From contig NZ_CASEXV010000059.1 of the NCBI RefSeq assembly GCF_949292005.1, forward strand, positions 1 through 64,000: 64,000 nt of DNA, in the 5' to 3' direction. The stretch is from an uncultured Bifidobacterium sp. Its GTDB lineage: Bacteria; Actinomycetota; Actinomycetes; Actinomycetales; Bifidobacteriaceae. Shown here one piece after another: positions 50,803 through 59,898 of this stretch (the stretch's first letter is position 1; every line of letters starts with the position of its first letter). The position numbers and the translations under genes were made by a program. The notes beneath the pieces are model-generated. The model had not been told where the DNA came from. It saw only the letters and a program-made list of their open reading frames with translations, and made no database searches.

Positions 50803-51930
50803 ATGACTCAGGAGATCGAGATCGGTTTGGGCAAGAAGGGCCGTTTGGCCTACTCGTTGGACGATGTGGCCATCGTCCCGTCCCGGCGCACGCGCGATCC
50901 GGAGGATGTGTCCACATCGTGGCAGGTGGATGCGTATGAGTTCGATGTGCCGATTATCGGCGCTCCCATGGATTCGGTGACAAGTCCGCAGACCGCGATT
51001 GAGATGGGACGTCTGGGGGCTTTGGGCGTTCTCGATCTTGAAGGTCTGTGGACGCGTTATGAGGACCCGCAGCCCTTGCTGGATGAGATTTCCGGAATCG
51101 AGGCATCCAAGGCGGTGGGCCGCATGCAGGAGCTGTATGCCGAGCCCATCAAGCCCGAGCTGATAACACGGCGTCTGCGCGAGATACGCGATGCGGGTGT
51201 GACGGTGGCGGGAGCCTTGTCTCCCCAGAGGGTTCAGGAGTTCTACGCCACTGTTGTCGGGGCCGGCGTGGATCTGTTCGTCATACGGGGCACCGCTGTT
51301 TCGGCCGAGCATGTCTCCCAAGGACACGAGCCGCTGAACCTGAAGAGGTTCATCTACGATTTGGATGTTCCCGTCATCGTCGGTGGGGCCGCGAGCTACA
51401 CCGCCGCGTTGCACCTCATGCGTACCGGGGCCGCTGGCGTTCTTGTCGGCTTCGGTGGCGGTGCAGTGTCGGCGACGCGGGCGACGATTGGTCTTGAGGC
51501 TCCTCTGGCGACGGCGATAGCCGATGTCGCCGAGGCGCGGCGGGATTACATGGACGAGTCCGGTGGACGTTATGTGCAGGTCATCGCGGATGGAGGTATG
51601 GGGACCTCCGGAAGCTTCGTCAAGGCGCTAGCTCTGGGCGCCGACGCCGTCATGCTGGGATCTCCTCTCGCCCGAGCCAACGAGGCTCCCGGCCGCGGAC
51701 AGCATTGGGGGGCCGAGGCGCATCATCCCACTCTGCCGCGTGGTGGTCGTTCGGATGTGGGAACCGTCGGTTCATTGAAGCAGATCCTTTTCGGTCCCAG
51801 TCATAGGGCAGACGGCACCACGAACTTCGTGGGGGCTCTGCGTCGTGCCATGGCCTCGACGGGTTATGTCGACGTCAAGGGATTCCAACGGTGCGGTGTG
51901 GTTGTCACCCCGTATCCGGGTCGTGTCTGA
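50803..51930 (+). CDS. guaB3: GuaB3-family IMP dehydrogenase-related protein
   Basis: 375 aa IMPDH/GMPR-fold protein without CBS domains. N terminus EIEIGLGKKGRLAYSLDDVAIVPSRRTRD is typical of actinobacterial GuaB3. The loop where IMPDH keeps its catalytic cysteine reads GFGGGAVSATRATIG, with no Cys, and DGGMGTSGSFVKALALGADAVMLG forms the phosphate site. In actinobacteria this gene is a conserved paralogue of guaB; its activity is not well settled. Probably leaderless. Confidence 0.9.
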   Translation: MTQEIEIGLGKKGRLAYSLDDVAIVPSRRTRDPEDVSTSWQVDAYEFDVPIIGAPMDSVTSPQTAIEMGRLGALGVLDLEGLWTRYEDPQPLLDEISGIEASKAVGRMQELYAEPIKPELITRRLREIRDAGVTVAGALSPQRVQEFYATVVGAGVDLFVIRGTAVSAEHVSQGHEPLNLKRFIYDLDVPVIVGGAASYTAALHLMRTGAAGVLVGFGGGAVSATRATIGLEAPLATAIADVAEARRDYMDESGGRYVQVIADGGMGTSGSFVKALALGADAVMLGSPLARANEAPGRGQHWGAEAHHPTLPRGGRSDVGTVGSLKQILFGPSHRADGTTNFVGALRRAMASTGYVDVKGFQRCGVVVTPYPGRV

Positions 51931-52098
51931 GATTTCTTCCGGAGTCTTCCCATCAGGGGTCCACTTATCCACACTCTTATGGATGCGTGTTGACACCCCT
52001 TTCCTGGATGTGGTGTGGTTGCTGATGTCGTCCCGTGGGCGTTTGCCTTTCGGGAACGATTCGCACGCATAACGCACTTCAGTGAGGAAGGGGATTCC

Positions 52099-52617
52099 AT
52101 GGACATCGGTTCTGACGCATCCAATCGAATTGTTTTTCCGCAACGCGGGCTTAGACCTCCGCAGATTATCGATGGGAGGGTGCGTTTGGCCATTGATGGT
52201 CTCTTCGTTCCCTACCACATAACCACGTGTTTCAGAAGCGAGCTGGGTGCTGATGCCTTTCACGCCGCCGCGGTGAGATCGTGCCAGCTGGCGTGCATGG
52301 CCGCCGACATCGTGCGTGGGAGGAGTGTGCCGTCCTCCGTTTTCCGCGTCGCGTCGCATTCGTGCGTGTCCAGGCTTCAGACGATGGCCATGCTGTTGGA
52401 GATCCATAGGGATGAGCATGGGGGTGAGGACCATGAGGAGCAAGCTGATATGAGGAGATATCCGGTGGTGCCGTTCATGGTCAATGGGATGCTTGTCAGT
52501 CCCGAACGATTCGAGATGTGCGTGAGATTGGGCATAGGCCGTGTCACGTACTGGTCTTCTCTGGTGTTTCGCCTTACGGGAAGCCGATGGTTGTGCGTCT
52601 TGGCCGATTTCGGGTGA
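52099..52617 (+). CDS. Hypothetical protein between guaB3 and acyl-CoA ligase
   Basis: 172 aa, not recognised. It contains several Cys (CFRSE, CQLACMA, SCVSRL, MCVRL) and a central His/Glu-rich acidic patch, but no clear zinc motif and no signal or transmembrane helix. GAGGAAGG lies about 8 nt before ATG 52099; the open frame extends back to 52015 without a site. Codon use is less biased than its neighbours. Function unknown. Confidence 0.65.
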   Translation: MDIGSDASNRIVFPQRGLRPPQIIDGRVRLAIDGLFVPYHITTCFRSELGADAFHAAAVRSCQLACMAADIVRGRSVPSSVFRVASHSCVSRLQTMAMLLEIHRDEHGGEDHEEQADMRRYPVVPFMVNGMLVSPERFEMCVRLGIGRVTYWSSLVFRLTGSRWLCVLADFG

Positions 52618-52648
52618 GGACCGACGAGGCGTGAGGCGCACCCCGCAC

Positions 52649-52654
52649 TATAGT
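52649..52654 (+). promoter_or_regulatory. -10 element, leaderless start of second acyl-CoA ligase
   Basis: TATAGT ends 7 nt before ATG 52662. Confidence 0.45.
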
Positions 52655-52661
52655 GGTCACT

Positions 52662-54734
52662 ATGCTTCGCGAATTTGCCGTTGACGTCATTCATCCGACC
52701 ACCGAGAGGGATACGATCTTCTCTCTGCTGGACAATCGCGCCGCGCGCGACCCGTCCGACATCATCGCCGAGAGACAGTTGGCTCCCTCTCGCCGCTGGG
52801 TCACGGTCACGGCCGCGGACATGCTTAACCGAGTGAGGGCCGTCGCCCGTGGGCTTCTGGCCTTGGGCGCGGGCAAGGGCAGCCGAGTCGTGGTCTACTC
52901 GCCGACCTGCTACGACTGGGGGGTCGTCGATTTCGCGTGCGCGGCGGTGGGCGCCATATCCGTGCCGATCTACGAAACAGATTCCGAACAGCAGGCGGCG
53001 ACGATTGTCGAGGACGTGACTCCCGTCATCGCCTTCGCGGGCGACTACGACCACGCTCAGGCGCTGGAGCGCATCCGCAGGAAGTCACCATCCCTCACCG
53101 CCGTGTTCAATTTCGAGGCCGAGGGGTTGGATGCGGTCGTCGACTTCGGTGAATCGGTGAGTGAGGACGTCCTTGATGAGGCCATCTCGAAGGTCAAGGC
53201 GGATGATCCCTCCACCATCGTGTACACGTCCGGCTCCACAGGGAAGCCCAAAGGCGCGGTCCTTTCCAACAGGAACTTCACGCATATCGTCTACGCTGGT
53301 TATGACGTTCTTGGCGAGATGCTGTATCAGCCGACACGTCTTCTCCTGTTCCTGCCTCTTGCGCACTGCTTCGCCAGATACATCGAGTATGTGGCCATCG
53401 GAGCGCATGGCGTGGTCGGCTATCTTCCCAGCGCCAAGCGCCTGCTTTCCGACCTGAGAAGCTTCAAACCGACCTACCTTCTCGGCGTTCCACGAGTGTT
53501 CGAGAAGGTGTACAACGCCGCGTCGCAGAAGGCGGGCGCTGGAATCCGTGGGAGGATATTCGCGCGAGCCTTCGACCATTTCGTGGCATGGTCCAAGGAC
53601 GAGGGGAACCATTCGTTGGCCGCGAAGGCCGCGCATGTGTTCTATGAGAAAACGGTGGGGACGTCCATGAGGTCGGCGCTCGGTCCCAATCTTCGGTACC
53701 TCGCATGTGGAGGGGCTCCGATCAACCCCGATCTGGCTCATTTCTTCAATGGCCTCGACGGGATAACCTTCATTCAGGGATATGGGATGACGGAGACCGC
53801 AGCCCCGTGCGTGGTCAATTTCGAGAAGGCAAACAGGGTTGGTTCCGTGGGCCGTCCGGGGCCCGGCATCGCGGTGAAGCTCGCCGATGATGACGAACTG
53901 CTCATCAAGGGCCCCAACATCTTCCTGGGGTACTACAACCAGCCTGAGATGACGAAGCAGACGTTGGATGCGGACGGATGGCTGCACAGCGGCGATCTTG
54001 CGTCGATCGACGATGATGGCTTCATCTATATAACGGGCCGCAAGAAGGACATCATCATCACCGCGGGCGGAAAGAACGTCAGTCCCGCTCCATTGGAAGG
54101 GATCATCGATTCGTGCCCCATCGTTTCCCATTCGGTGGTGATCGGCGACGGCAAACCCTTCGTCTCGGCTTTGGTGGCGTTGGAGCCGGATATGGTCCGG
54201 TCGTGGCTGGCCGGGCAGGGACTGGACTCGACAGCTCCCATGTCTTCGATCGCAAGGAACGATGCCGTGCGGTCCTATGTGCAGGAGTTCGTCGATCAAG
54301 CCAATGATGGGGTGTCCCGCGCGGAATCGGTGAGGAAGTTCGCCATTCTGGACGAGGATTTCACACAGGATTCCGGAACGTTGACGCCCAGTATGAAAGT
54401 GGTCCGCGCGAAGGTCATATCGCGATTCGCGTCGGTGATAGACAATGAGATCTACACCCCCAAAGGCGGCTCACGTCCACTTCCCGCGACCGTCAAGATT
54501 CTCGACAGAACGACCGAGACGGTGCGTCAGGCCTCGGAGACGGTGCGTCAGGCCTCGGAGACGGTGACACCGAAGGTTATGCAGGCGCTCGATCAGGCGA
54601 AGGCGAGCGTCAACGACCGGTGGAAGTCATCCCATGACGGCAAGAGTGTCGACGATGTCTCCGAACAGGATGAGACCGAATCCGATGGGGGAACGGACCC
54701 CGGACTTCCCGATGACCAGGAGGCGGCTCGGTAA
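52662..54734 (+). CDS. Long-chain acyl-CoA ligase (AMP-dependent synthetase), second copy
   Basis: 690 aa, same family as 45635: VYTSGSTGKPKGAVL, YGMTETAAPC, WLHSGDLASIDDDGFIYI and RKKDIIITAGGKN. The enzyme domain ends near residue 605; the last 85 residues are a charged tail that includes two and a half copies of a seven-residue unit TVRQASE encoded by a 21-bp tandem repeat (about 54519-54565). ATG 52662 is preferred over GTG 52653 because it directly follows a -10. The stop shares one base with the def start. Confidence 0.92.
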   Translation: MLREFAVDVIHPTTERDTIFSLLDNRAARDPSDIIAERQLAPSRRWVTVTAADMLNRVRAVARGLLALGAGKGSRVVVYSPTCYDWGVVDFACAAVGAISVPIYETDSEQQAATIVEDVTPVIAFAGDYDHAQALERIRRKSPSLTAVFNFEAEGLDAVVDFGESVSEDVLDEAISKVKADDPSTIVYTSGSTGKPKGAVLSNRNFTHIVYAGYDVLGEMLYQPTRLLLFLPLAHCFARYIEYVAIGAHGVVGYLPSAKRLLSDLRSFKPTYLLGVPRVFEKVYNAASQKAGAGIRGRIFARAFDHFVAWSKDEGNHSLAAKAAHVFYEKTVGTSMRSALGPNLRYLACGGAPINPDLAHFFNGLDGITFIQGYGMTETAAPCVVNFEKANRVGSVGRPGPGIAVKLADDDELLIKGPNIFLGYYNQPEMTKQTLDADGWLHSGDLASIDDDGFIYITGRKKDIIITAGGKNVSPAPLEGIIDSCPIVSHSVVIGDGKPFVSALVALEPDMVRSWLAGQGLDSTAPMSSIARNDAVRSYVQEFVDQANDGVSRAESVRKFAILDEDFTQDSGTLTPSMKVVRAKVISRFASVIDNEIYTPKGGSRPLPATVKILDRTTETVRQASETVRQASETVTPKVMQALDQAKASVNDRWKSSHDGKSVDDVSEQDETESDGGTDPGLPDDQEAAR

Positions 54735-55225
54735 TGGCGATACGCGATATCCGGACGGTGCCCGATCCCGTGCTGCGAACGCCATGCGATCCTATCGGCG
54801 CAGTCACCCCGGCGGTCAGGCGCCTCGTCCGCGATCTTCTCGACACCGTCGACGATCCGGGAAGGGCGGGGCTATCTGCGAATCAGATAGGCGTCGGACT
54901 CCGGGCGTTCTCCTACAACATAGATGGAACCGTCGGCTACATCCTTAATCCCGTCATCGAGGAGACAAGCGGGGAGCAGTACGGCGACGAGGGATGCCTG
55001 TCACTGCCGGGACTGTGGTACGCCACGCGTCGCGCCGATTACGCGCGGTGCCGAGGGACCGATCTGGACGGCAAAACCGTTGTTCTCGAAGGGCGCGGTG
55101 TGATGGGCCGGATGATCCAGCATGAGTGTGACCATCTTGATGGACATGTTTATATCGACCGTTTGGAGAGGGATGAGCGCAAAGCCGCTCTGAGACAGAT
55201 GCGCTCCTTCTCCCGGAGCGCGTAG
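54734..55225 (+). CDS. def: Peptide deformylase
   Basis: 163 aa metalloenzyme removing N-formyl from new proteins. Three motifs: GLSANQIG (canonical GLAAPQ-like, here with Ser-Ala-Asn), EGCLSLPG supplying the metal Cys, and QHECDHLDG supplying both metal His and the catalytic Glu. It starts on the last base of the ligase stop (TAATG). Confidence 0.94.
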   Translation: MAIRDIRTVPDPVLRTPCDPIGAVTPAVRRLVRDLLDTVDDPGRAGLSANQIGVGLRAFSYNIDGTVGYILNPVIEETSGEQYGDEGCLSLPGLWYATRRADYARCRGTDLDGKTVVLEGRGVMGRMIQHECDHLDGHVYIDRLERDERKAALRQMRSFSRSA

Positions 55226-55248
55226 AAACCCGCCAAGACATCCTGTTC

Positions 55249-55266
55249 CCCGTTTCCCGAAACGGG
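55249..55266 (+). terminator. Short hairpin after def
   Basis: CCCGTTT-CCCG-AAACGGG, 7 bp, 23 nt after the def stop, followed by AAAATATGCT, which may be a -10 for rpsB. Weak as a terminator. Confidence 0.35.
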
Positions 55267-55460
55267 AAAATATGCTAGAATTCCGCCTTGTGCGTCGTTA
55301 GGTGGCCGTCGTGTCGTGATGGATGTCCACCGGAAGATTCCATATGTCAACCTGACGCACCAATTCGCGTCATGCACACGATGGACTGTGTCGGTCGGCT
55401 CGCAGGAGTTGCACTCAGATCCGCATGGCCAGGCAATAACCGACAAAGGAAGGCACAATT

Positions 55461-56312
55461 ATGGCTCAGATCACCATGAGCGACATGCTAAAGTCCGGAT
55501 TGCATTTCGGACATCAAACTCGTCGTTGGAACCCGAAGATGAAGCAGTACATCCTCACCCAACGCAACGGCATCCACATCATCAACCTGTTCAAGTCGCT
55601 CGACATGATCGACAAGGCCTACGACTTCATCAAGACCACCGTCGCCCATAATGGCACCGTGCTCTTCGTTGGAACCAAGAAGCAGGCGCAGGACTCCATC
55701 AAGACCCAGGCCACTCGTGTGAACATGCCCTACGTCTCGGAGCGCTGGCTCGGCGGGATGCTCACGAATTTCCAGACCGTCTCCAAGCGCGTCTCGCGCC
55801 TGAAGGAGCTTGAGGAGATGGACTTCTCCGACGTGCACGGATCGGGATACACCAAGAAGGAGCTTCTCCTCCTTGAGCGCGAGAAGGACAAGCTTGAGAA
55901 GCAGCTCGGCGGAATCCGCAACATGACCCGCACGCCGTCAGCCCTGTTCATCGTGGACATCAACAAGGAAGCCCTTGCCGTTCAGGATGCCAAGAAGCTC
56001 GGCATTCCGGTCGTCGCAGTGGTCGACACCAACACCGATCCCGATCTCGTGGATTACCCGATTCCCGCCAACGACGATGCCATTCGCGGCATTGATCTTC
56101 TCACCACGCTGATGGCCGACGCGGTCGCAGATGGTCTGCTGGAGCGTTCGGGCAAAGCCGAGAAGGCCGCCGACGCCAACGAGCAGCCCATGGCCGCATG
56201 GGAGAAGGATCTCCTCGCCGGAGACTCCGCATCCGCCGAGGCCGAGAAGCCCGCAGAGAAAGCCGACGAGGCGAAGGCTTCCGAAGCTGCCCCAGCGACG
56301 GCCGAAGCCTGA
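55461..56312 (+). CDS. rpsB: 30S ribosomal protein S2
   Basis: 283 aa. Family sequence throughout: MSDMLKSGLHFGHQTRRWNP at the start, KPFIFTQRNG-like KQYILTQRNGIHIINL, RWLGGMLTNFQTV and VVDTNTDPDLVDYPIPANDDA. The C-terminal 50 residues are an Ala/Glu/Lys-rich tail, common in actinobacteria. A 200-nt untranslated leader may carry autoregulation, but I see no known leader motif. Confidence 0.97.
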   Translation: MAQITMSDMLKSGLHFGHQTRRWNPKMKQYILTQRNGIHIINLFKSLDMIDKAYDFIKTTVAHNGTVLFVGTKKQAQDSIKTQATRVNMPYVSERWLGGMLTNFQTVSKRVSRLKELEEMDFSDVHGSGYTKKELLLLEREKDKLEKQLGGIRNMTRTPSALFIVDINKEALAVQDAKKLGIPVVAVVDTNTDPDLVDYPIPANDDAIRGIDLLTTLMADAVADGLLERSGKAEKAADANEQPMAAWEKDLLAGDSASAEAEKPAEKADEAKASEAAPATAEA

Positions 56313-56327
56313 GTCCACACAGTCGTT

Positions 56328-56350
56328 CCCCACGCCCTCTGGGCGTGGGG
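56328..56350 (+). terminator. Hairpin between rpsB and tsf
   Basis: Perfect 10-bp stem CCCCACGCCC/GGGCGTGGGG with a 3-nt loop. Probably an attenuator or RNA-processing hairpin setting the rpsB to tsf ratio, since tsf follows 27 nt later. Confidence 0.55.
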
Positions 56351-56377
56351 CACCGTTATCTTAATTGGAGGAAACCA

Positions 56378-57253
56378 ATGGCAGCAATCACAGCGGCGTT
56401 GATCAAGCAGGTCCGTGAGGACACCGGAGCCGGGATGCTTGATGTCAAGAACGCATTGACCGAGGCTGAGGGTGATGTCGCCCGCGCCAAGGAGATCATC
56501 CGTGCCAAAGGCATTCAGGCTGCGGGAAAGCGTGAGGGCCGCAAAGCCCAGGAGGGGACCATCGCCTCCGTCGTCATCGACTCGGCGGATGGTCAGACCG
56601 GATATGCGGTCGAGCTGAATTCCGAAACCGATTTCGTCGCCAAGACGCCGAAGTTCGTCGAATTCGCGGACTCCGTGTTGAACGCGGCCGTCGCGGCGTC
56701 CGCAAATGACGTTGACTCCGTGCTTGACGCGCCCATGAACGGCTCCACCGTGCGCGAGGAGGTCGAAGAGGCCGCGTCGCTGTTCGGCGAGCATGTGAAG
56801 ATCGGTAACGTCGTCAAGGTCGAGGGACCCCATGTCGAGATCTACGCGCATCGTAAGTCGGCTGAGATGCCCCCGAGCATCGTCGCGATAATCGCCACGG
56901 ATGAGGGTGGCGCTTCCGTCGCCCATGACGCGGCGTTGCAGATCTCCGCCATGTCGCCCCGCTGGCTCGCCCGCGAGGATGTGGACTCCGATGTGCTTGA
57001 GTCCGAGCGTCGCGTCGCTATGGATAAGACGACCGAGGAGCTCACGGCCAAGGGCAAGCCCGAAGCGGTCATCGAGAAAATCGCCCCGAAGATCGTCGAG
57101 GGCCGTCTCAACGCCTTCTACAAGGAGAACGTGCTTCTCGACCAGGCCTATGTCAAGGATCCCTCCAAAAGCGTTGGTGATTTGTTCGCCGAGGCGGGAG
57201 GCAAGGTCGTAGCCTTCGCCCGTGTCGAGGTAGGCAAGTCATCGGAGGAGTAG
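56378..57253 (+). CDS. tsf: Elongation factor Ts
   Basis: 291 aa. Recycles EF-Tu-GDP. UBA-like start ITAALIKQVREDTGAGMLDVK, then ELNSETDFVAKTPKFVEFA; C-terminal VLLDQAYVKDPSKSVGDL. GGAGGAAA lies before ATG 56378. Normal length for actinobacteria. Confidence 0.97.
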   Translation: MAAITAALIKQVREDTGAGMLDVKNALTEAEGDVARAKEIIRAKGIQAAGKREGRKAQEGTIASVVIDSADGQTGYAVELNSETDFVAKTPKFVEFADSVLNAAVAASANDVDSVLDAPMNGSTVREEVEEAASLFGEHVKIGNVVKVEGPHVEIYAHRKSAEMPPSIVAIIATDEGGASVAHDAALQISAMSPRWLAREDVDSDVLESERRVAMDKTTEELTAKGKPEAVIEKIAPKIVEGRLNAFYKENVLLDQAYVKDPSKSVGDLFAEAGGKVVAFARVEVGKSSEE

Positions 57254-57260
57254 TGGTTTG

Positions 57261-57328
57261 CGCCGACGTGTGTCGGCGCGCCGGTGGCGGTGGGATCTGA
57301 GACCAGACCCACCGCCACCGGCGTTTTT
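57261..57328 (+). terminator. Double-hairpin terminator after tsf
   Basis: A 7-bp hairpin (CGCCGAC-GTGT-GTCGGCG, 57261-57278) is followed at once by a perfect 16-bp stem (57279-57294 with 57308-57323) and TTTTT. A strong operon end separating tsf from pyrH. Confidence 0.85.
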
Positions 57329-57501
57329 ATGTCTGTGCCACCGCCGTGGTACCGGCCATCCCAGTGCTTCGGTATCCATGGCGTGCCATAGGCGGAGGCC
57401 ACCATCCTCTCCGAAGTGTCGTTGTTGCTGTATACGCTTGACATGATTTATGCAATGCCGGTGCGCCGGAACACTGATCCGGTGGAGGATGGAGAACGGT
57501 A

Positions 57502-58248
57502 ATGACGGATGACAAGGGGAACGCCCCGCGGCGAGTTCTGCTCAAACTATCGGGAGAGGCCTTCGGTGGAGGCTCGGTCGGGTTGGACACCACCATTATT
57601 CGACGGATCGCGCGGGAGATAACGGATGCCGTGACACGGGGAGTCCAGGTGGCGATCGTTGTCGGCGGAGGGAACTTCTTCCGTGGCGCAGAGCTTCAAC
57701 AGGCCGGCATCGATCGTAGCCGTGGGGATTATATGGGCATGTTGGGCACAGTGATGAACTGCTTGGCCCTTCAGGATTTCCTTGAGCAGGAGGGACAGGC
57801 CACCAGAGTCCAGACCGCGATCGCCATGGGGCAGGTCGCCGAGCCGTACATTCCACTCAAGGCAATAAGACATCTCGAGAAGGGCCGGGTCGTCATTTTC
57901 GGGGCTGGGGCGGGAATGCCCTACTTCTCGACCGATACGGTGTCGATTCAACGCTCGTTGGAGATTCACTGCGATGAGGTCCTGATGGGCAAGAACGGCG
58001 TGGACGGTGTGTACACGGCGGATCCGAGAAGGGATTCGGCTGCTCGTCGATTCGACGCGTTGAGCTACACCCGGGCCCTTGTCGACAATCTTTCCGTCAT
58101 GGACGCATCGGCGCTCTCCATGGCTCGAGACAACCATCAGAGCATTCGCGTTTTCGGTCTTGAGGGCGAAGGCAACGTCACATCAGCAATTCTTGGATGT
58201 CCCATTGGTACTCTTGTGTCGGACGTCGAGTCTAGCGTTGCCGAATAG
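57502..58248 (+). CDS. pyrH: Uridylate kinase
   Basis: 248 aa UMP kinase of the amino-acid kinase fold. RRVLLKLSGEAFGG at the start, VVGGGNFFRG, DYMGMLGTVMNCLALQD and IFGAGAGMPYFSTDT all fit. It lies between tsf and frr in the common bacterial order. Confidence 0.96.
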   Translation: MTDDKGNAPRRVLLKLSGEAFGGGSVGLDTTIIRRIAREITDAVTRGVQVAIVVGGGNFFRGAELQQAGIDRSRGDYMGMLGTVMNCLALQDFLEQEGQATRVQTAIAMGQVAEPYIPLKAIRHLEKGRVVIFGAGAGMPYFSTDTVSIQRSLEIHCDEVLMGKNGVDGVYTADPRRDSAARRFDALSYTRALVDNLSVMDASALSMARDNHQSIRVFGLEGEGNVTSAILGCPIGTLVSDVESSVAE

Positions 58249-58323
58249 GTCGGCTACCGCATAAGGTGTTCAGAGTCGAATCGCGGCGTCCGATGGCGTC
58301 GGGCAGCAGATAAGCGGAGGTAC

Positions 58324-58881
58324 ATGATGGCAACAGCAGTCACACAGGCCAAGGAGCAGATGGCGAAGTCCGTTGAGGCGACGAAGGAGAATTTCTCGGG
58401 AATCCGCACGGGGCGCGCCAATCCAGGTCTGCTTAACGGTCTGACCGTCGATTATTACGGAGTTCCCACTCCAATCAAGTCGGTCGCATCCATAGGCGTT
58501 CCCGAACCACGCACCCTTTCCGTCACACCCTTCGACGCTTCCCAGACCAACGCCGTCGAGAAGGCGATACGCGATTCCGATCTCGGCGTCAGCCCCCGGC
58601 GTGACGGCAACGTCATCCGGCTGACTATGCCAGAGCTCACGGAGGAGCGGCGCAAGGAGTACGTCAAACTGGCGAAGACGAGGGCCGAGGACGGCAAGAT
58701 CGCCGTGCGCAACATCCGGCGCAAGGCGAAGGAGGATATCGACAAATCCGTCAAGGATGGCGATATGGGCGAGGATGAAGGCGACCGTCTTCTCAAGGAG
58801 CTTGACAAGGTGACGAAGCAGACCACCGATCAGTTGGACGACCTCTTTGAGACCAAGCGCAAGGAGATCATGGAGGTCTGA
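58324..58881 (+). CDS. frr: Ribosome recycling factor
   Basis: 185 aa. Matches the family: FSGIRTGRANPGLLNGLTVDYYG, VTPFDASQTNAVEKAI, RRDGNVIRLTMPELTEERR and the acidic end near ETKRKEIMEV. Two successive ATG codons; either 58324 or 58327. Splits post-termination ribosomes with EF-G. Confidence 0.96.
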   Translation: MMATAVTQAKEQMAKSVEATKENFSGIRTGRANPGLLNGLTVDYYGVPTPIKSVASIGVPEPRTLSVTPFDASQTNAVEKAIRDSDLGVSPRRDGNVIRLTMPELTEERRKEYVKLAKTRAEDGKIAVRNIRRKAKEDIDKSVKDGDMGEDEGDRLLKELDKVTKQTTDQLDDLFETKRKEIMEV

Positions 58882-58911
58882 CGGCGGTGTCCGCCTCGGA
58901 AAGGTGCCGTG

Positions 58912-59898
58912 ATGGTCGATAGCGTCGGAGAAGACGGACGTCAGGAACCGCAGAAGGTCGTTGACCAGATCAACAAACGCGCGGGAAGGAACATGCCACA
59001 GGCCGTGGGAACGGCCGTACTTCTCATCGGAATCATTCTTGCGTGTCTGCTGACCAGCATCCAGGTTTTCGTGATCCTCATAGTGGTGTTCATGGTGCTC
59101 GCGCTCTGGGAGCTTCGTGTCGATTTCGCCACGGTGGGGTTGCATATTCCCGTCATCACCCTATGGCTGTGCTCGGCAGGCATGCTCCTGTCGTCCTACT
59201 ACGCGCCCAGGCACGCCGAGGCGATGGCGATGTCCTCGATTATCGCGCTGTTCGCCGTCGTCGTGATGTCAACGATGCGGGTGACGTATGGAAACCACAT
59301 ATCGCTGGCCGTCGCGGGCAAGCTCGCGTCGTCGGATCCGCGTGTGGGCACACCCGATTCGGCTGTTCCCATCGATCCACCCCACCACAGCCGCATGAGC
59401 AATCTCGCCGTCTCCGTGTTCAGCCTGATGTATGTCCCCGTTCTTGCGGGCAGCATTATTTTGTCCCTGACCTTTCATGGCCATCCGGTGGCCCATGCCA
59501 TCATGCTGGTCTTCCTTCCGGCGTTGAGCGACACCGGTGGATTGTTCGCAGGGGCGTGGTTCGGGAAGCACAAGCTTTCGCCGCGGATATCCCCGAAAAA
59601 ATCCGTCGAGGGGCTTATCGGCTCGATTGCCCTGGCTATGCTCGGAGCGTTCGTCATCTTTGCCGTGACGTATCCAGGACAATGGTCGAAGCTATGGTGG
59701 GCGCCGATTGTGATGGGCGTTATGGTGGGAATCGTGGGCACGTTCGGTGACCTGTGCGCTTCGATGCTGAAAAGAGACATAGGAATCAAGGACATGGGCC
59801 ATTTGCTCAAAGGGCATGGCGGTGTGATGGATAGGGTCGATTCGATTCTGCTTTCCGCGCCTTTTCTGACTGTTCTGCTATGGATGACGGGAATGTGA
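58912..59898 (+). CDS. cdsA: Phosphatidate cytidylyltransferase
   Basis: 328 aa membrane enzyme making CDP-diacylglycerol. About eight helices; the CdsA signature is near the C terminus (GTFGDLCASMLKRDIGIKD followed by LLKGHGGVMDRVDS). GAAAGG lies 7 nt before ATG 58912, while GTG 58909 is closer. Its end overlaps the rlmN start (TGATG). Confidence 0.95.
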   Translation: MVDSVGEDGRQEPQKVVDQINKRAGRNMPQAVGTAVLLIGIILACLLTSIQVFVILIVVFMVLALWELRVDFATVGLHIPVITLWLCSAGMLLSSYYAPRHAEAMAMSSIIALFAVVVMSTMRVTYGNHISLAVAGKLASSDPRVGTPDSAVPIDPPHHSRMSNLAVSVFSLMYVPVLAGSIILSLTFHGHPVAHAIMLVFLPALSDTGGLFAGAWFGKHKLSPRISPKKSVEGLIGSIALAMLGAFVIFAVTYPGQWSKLWWAPIVMGVMVGIVGTFGDLCASMLKRDIGIKDMGHLLKGHGGVMDRVDSILLSAPFLTVLLWMTGM

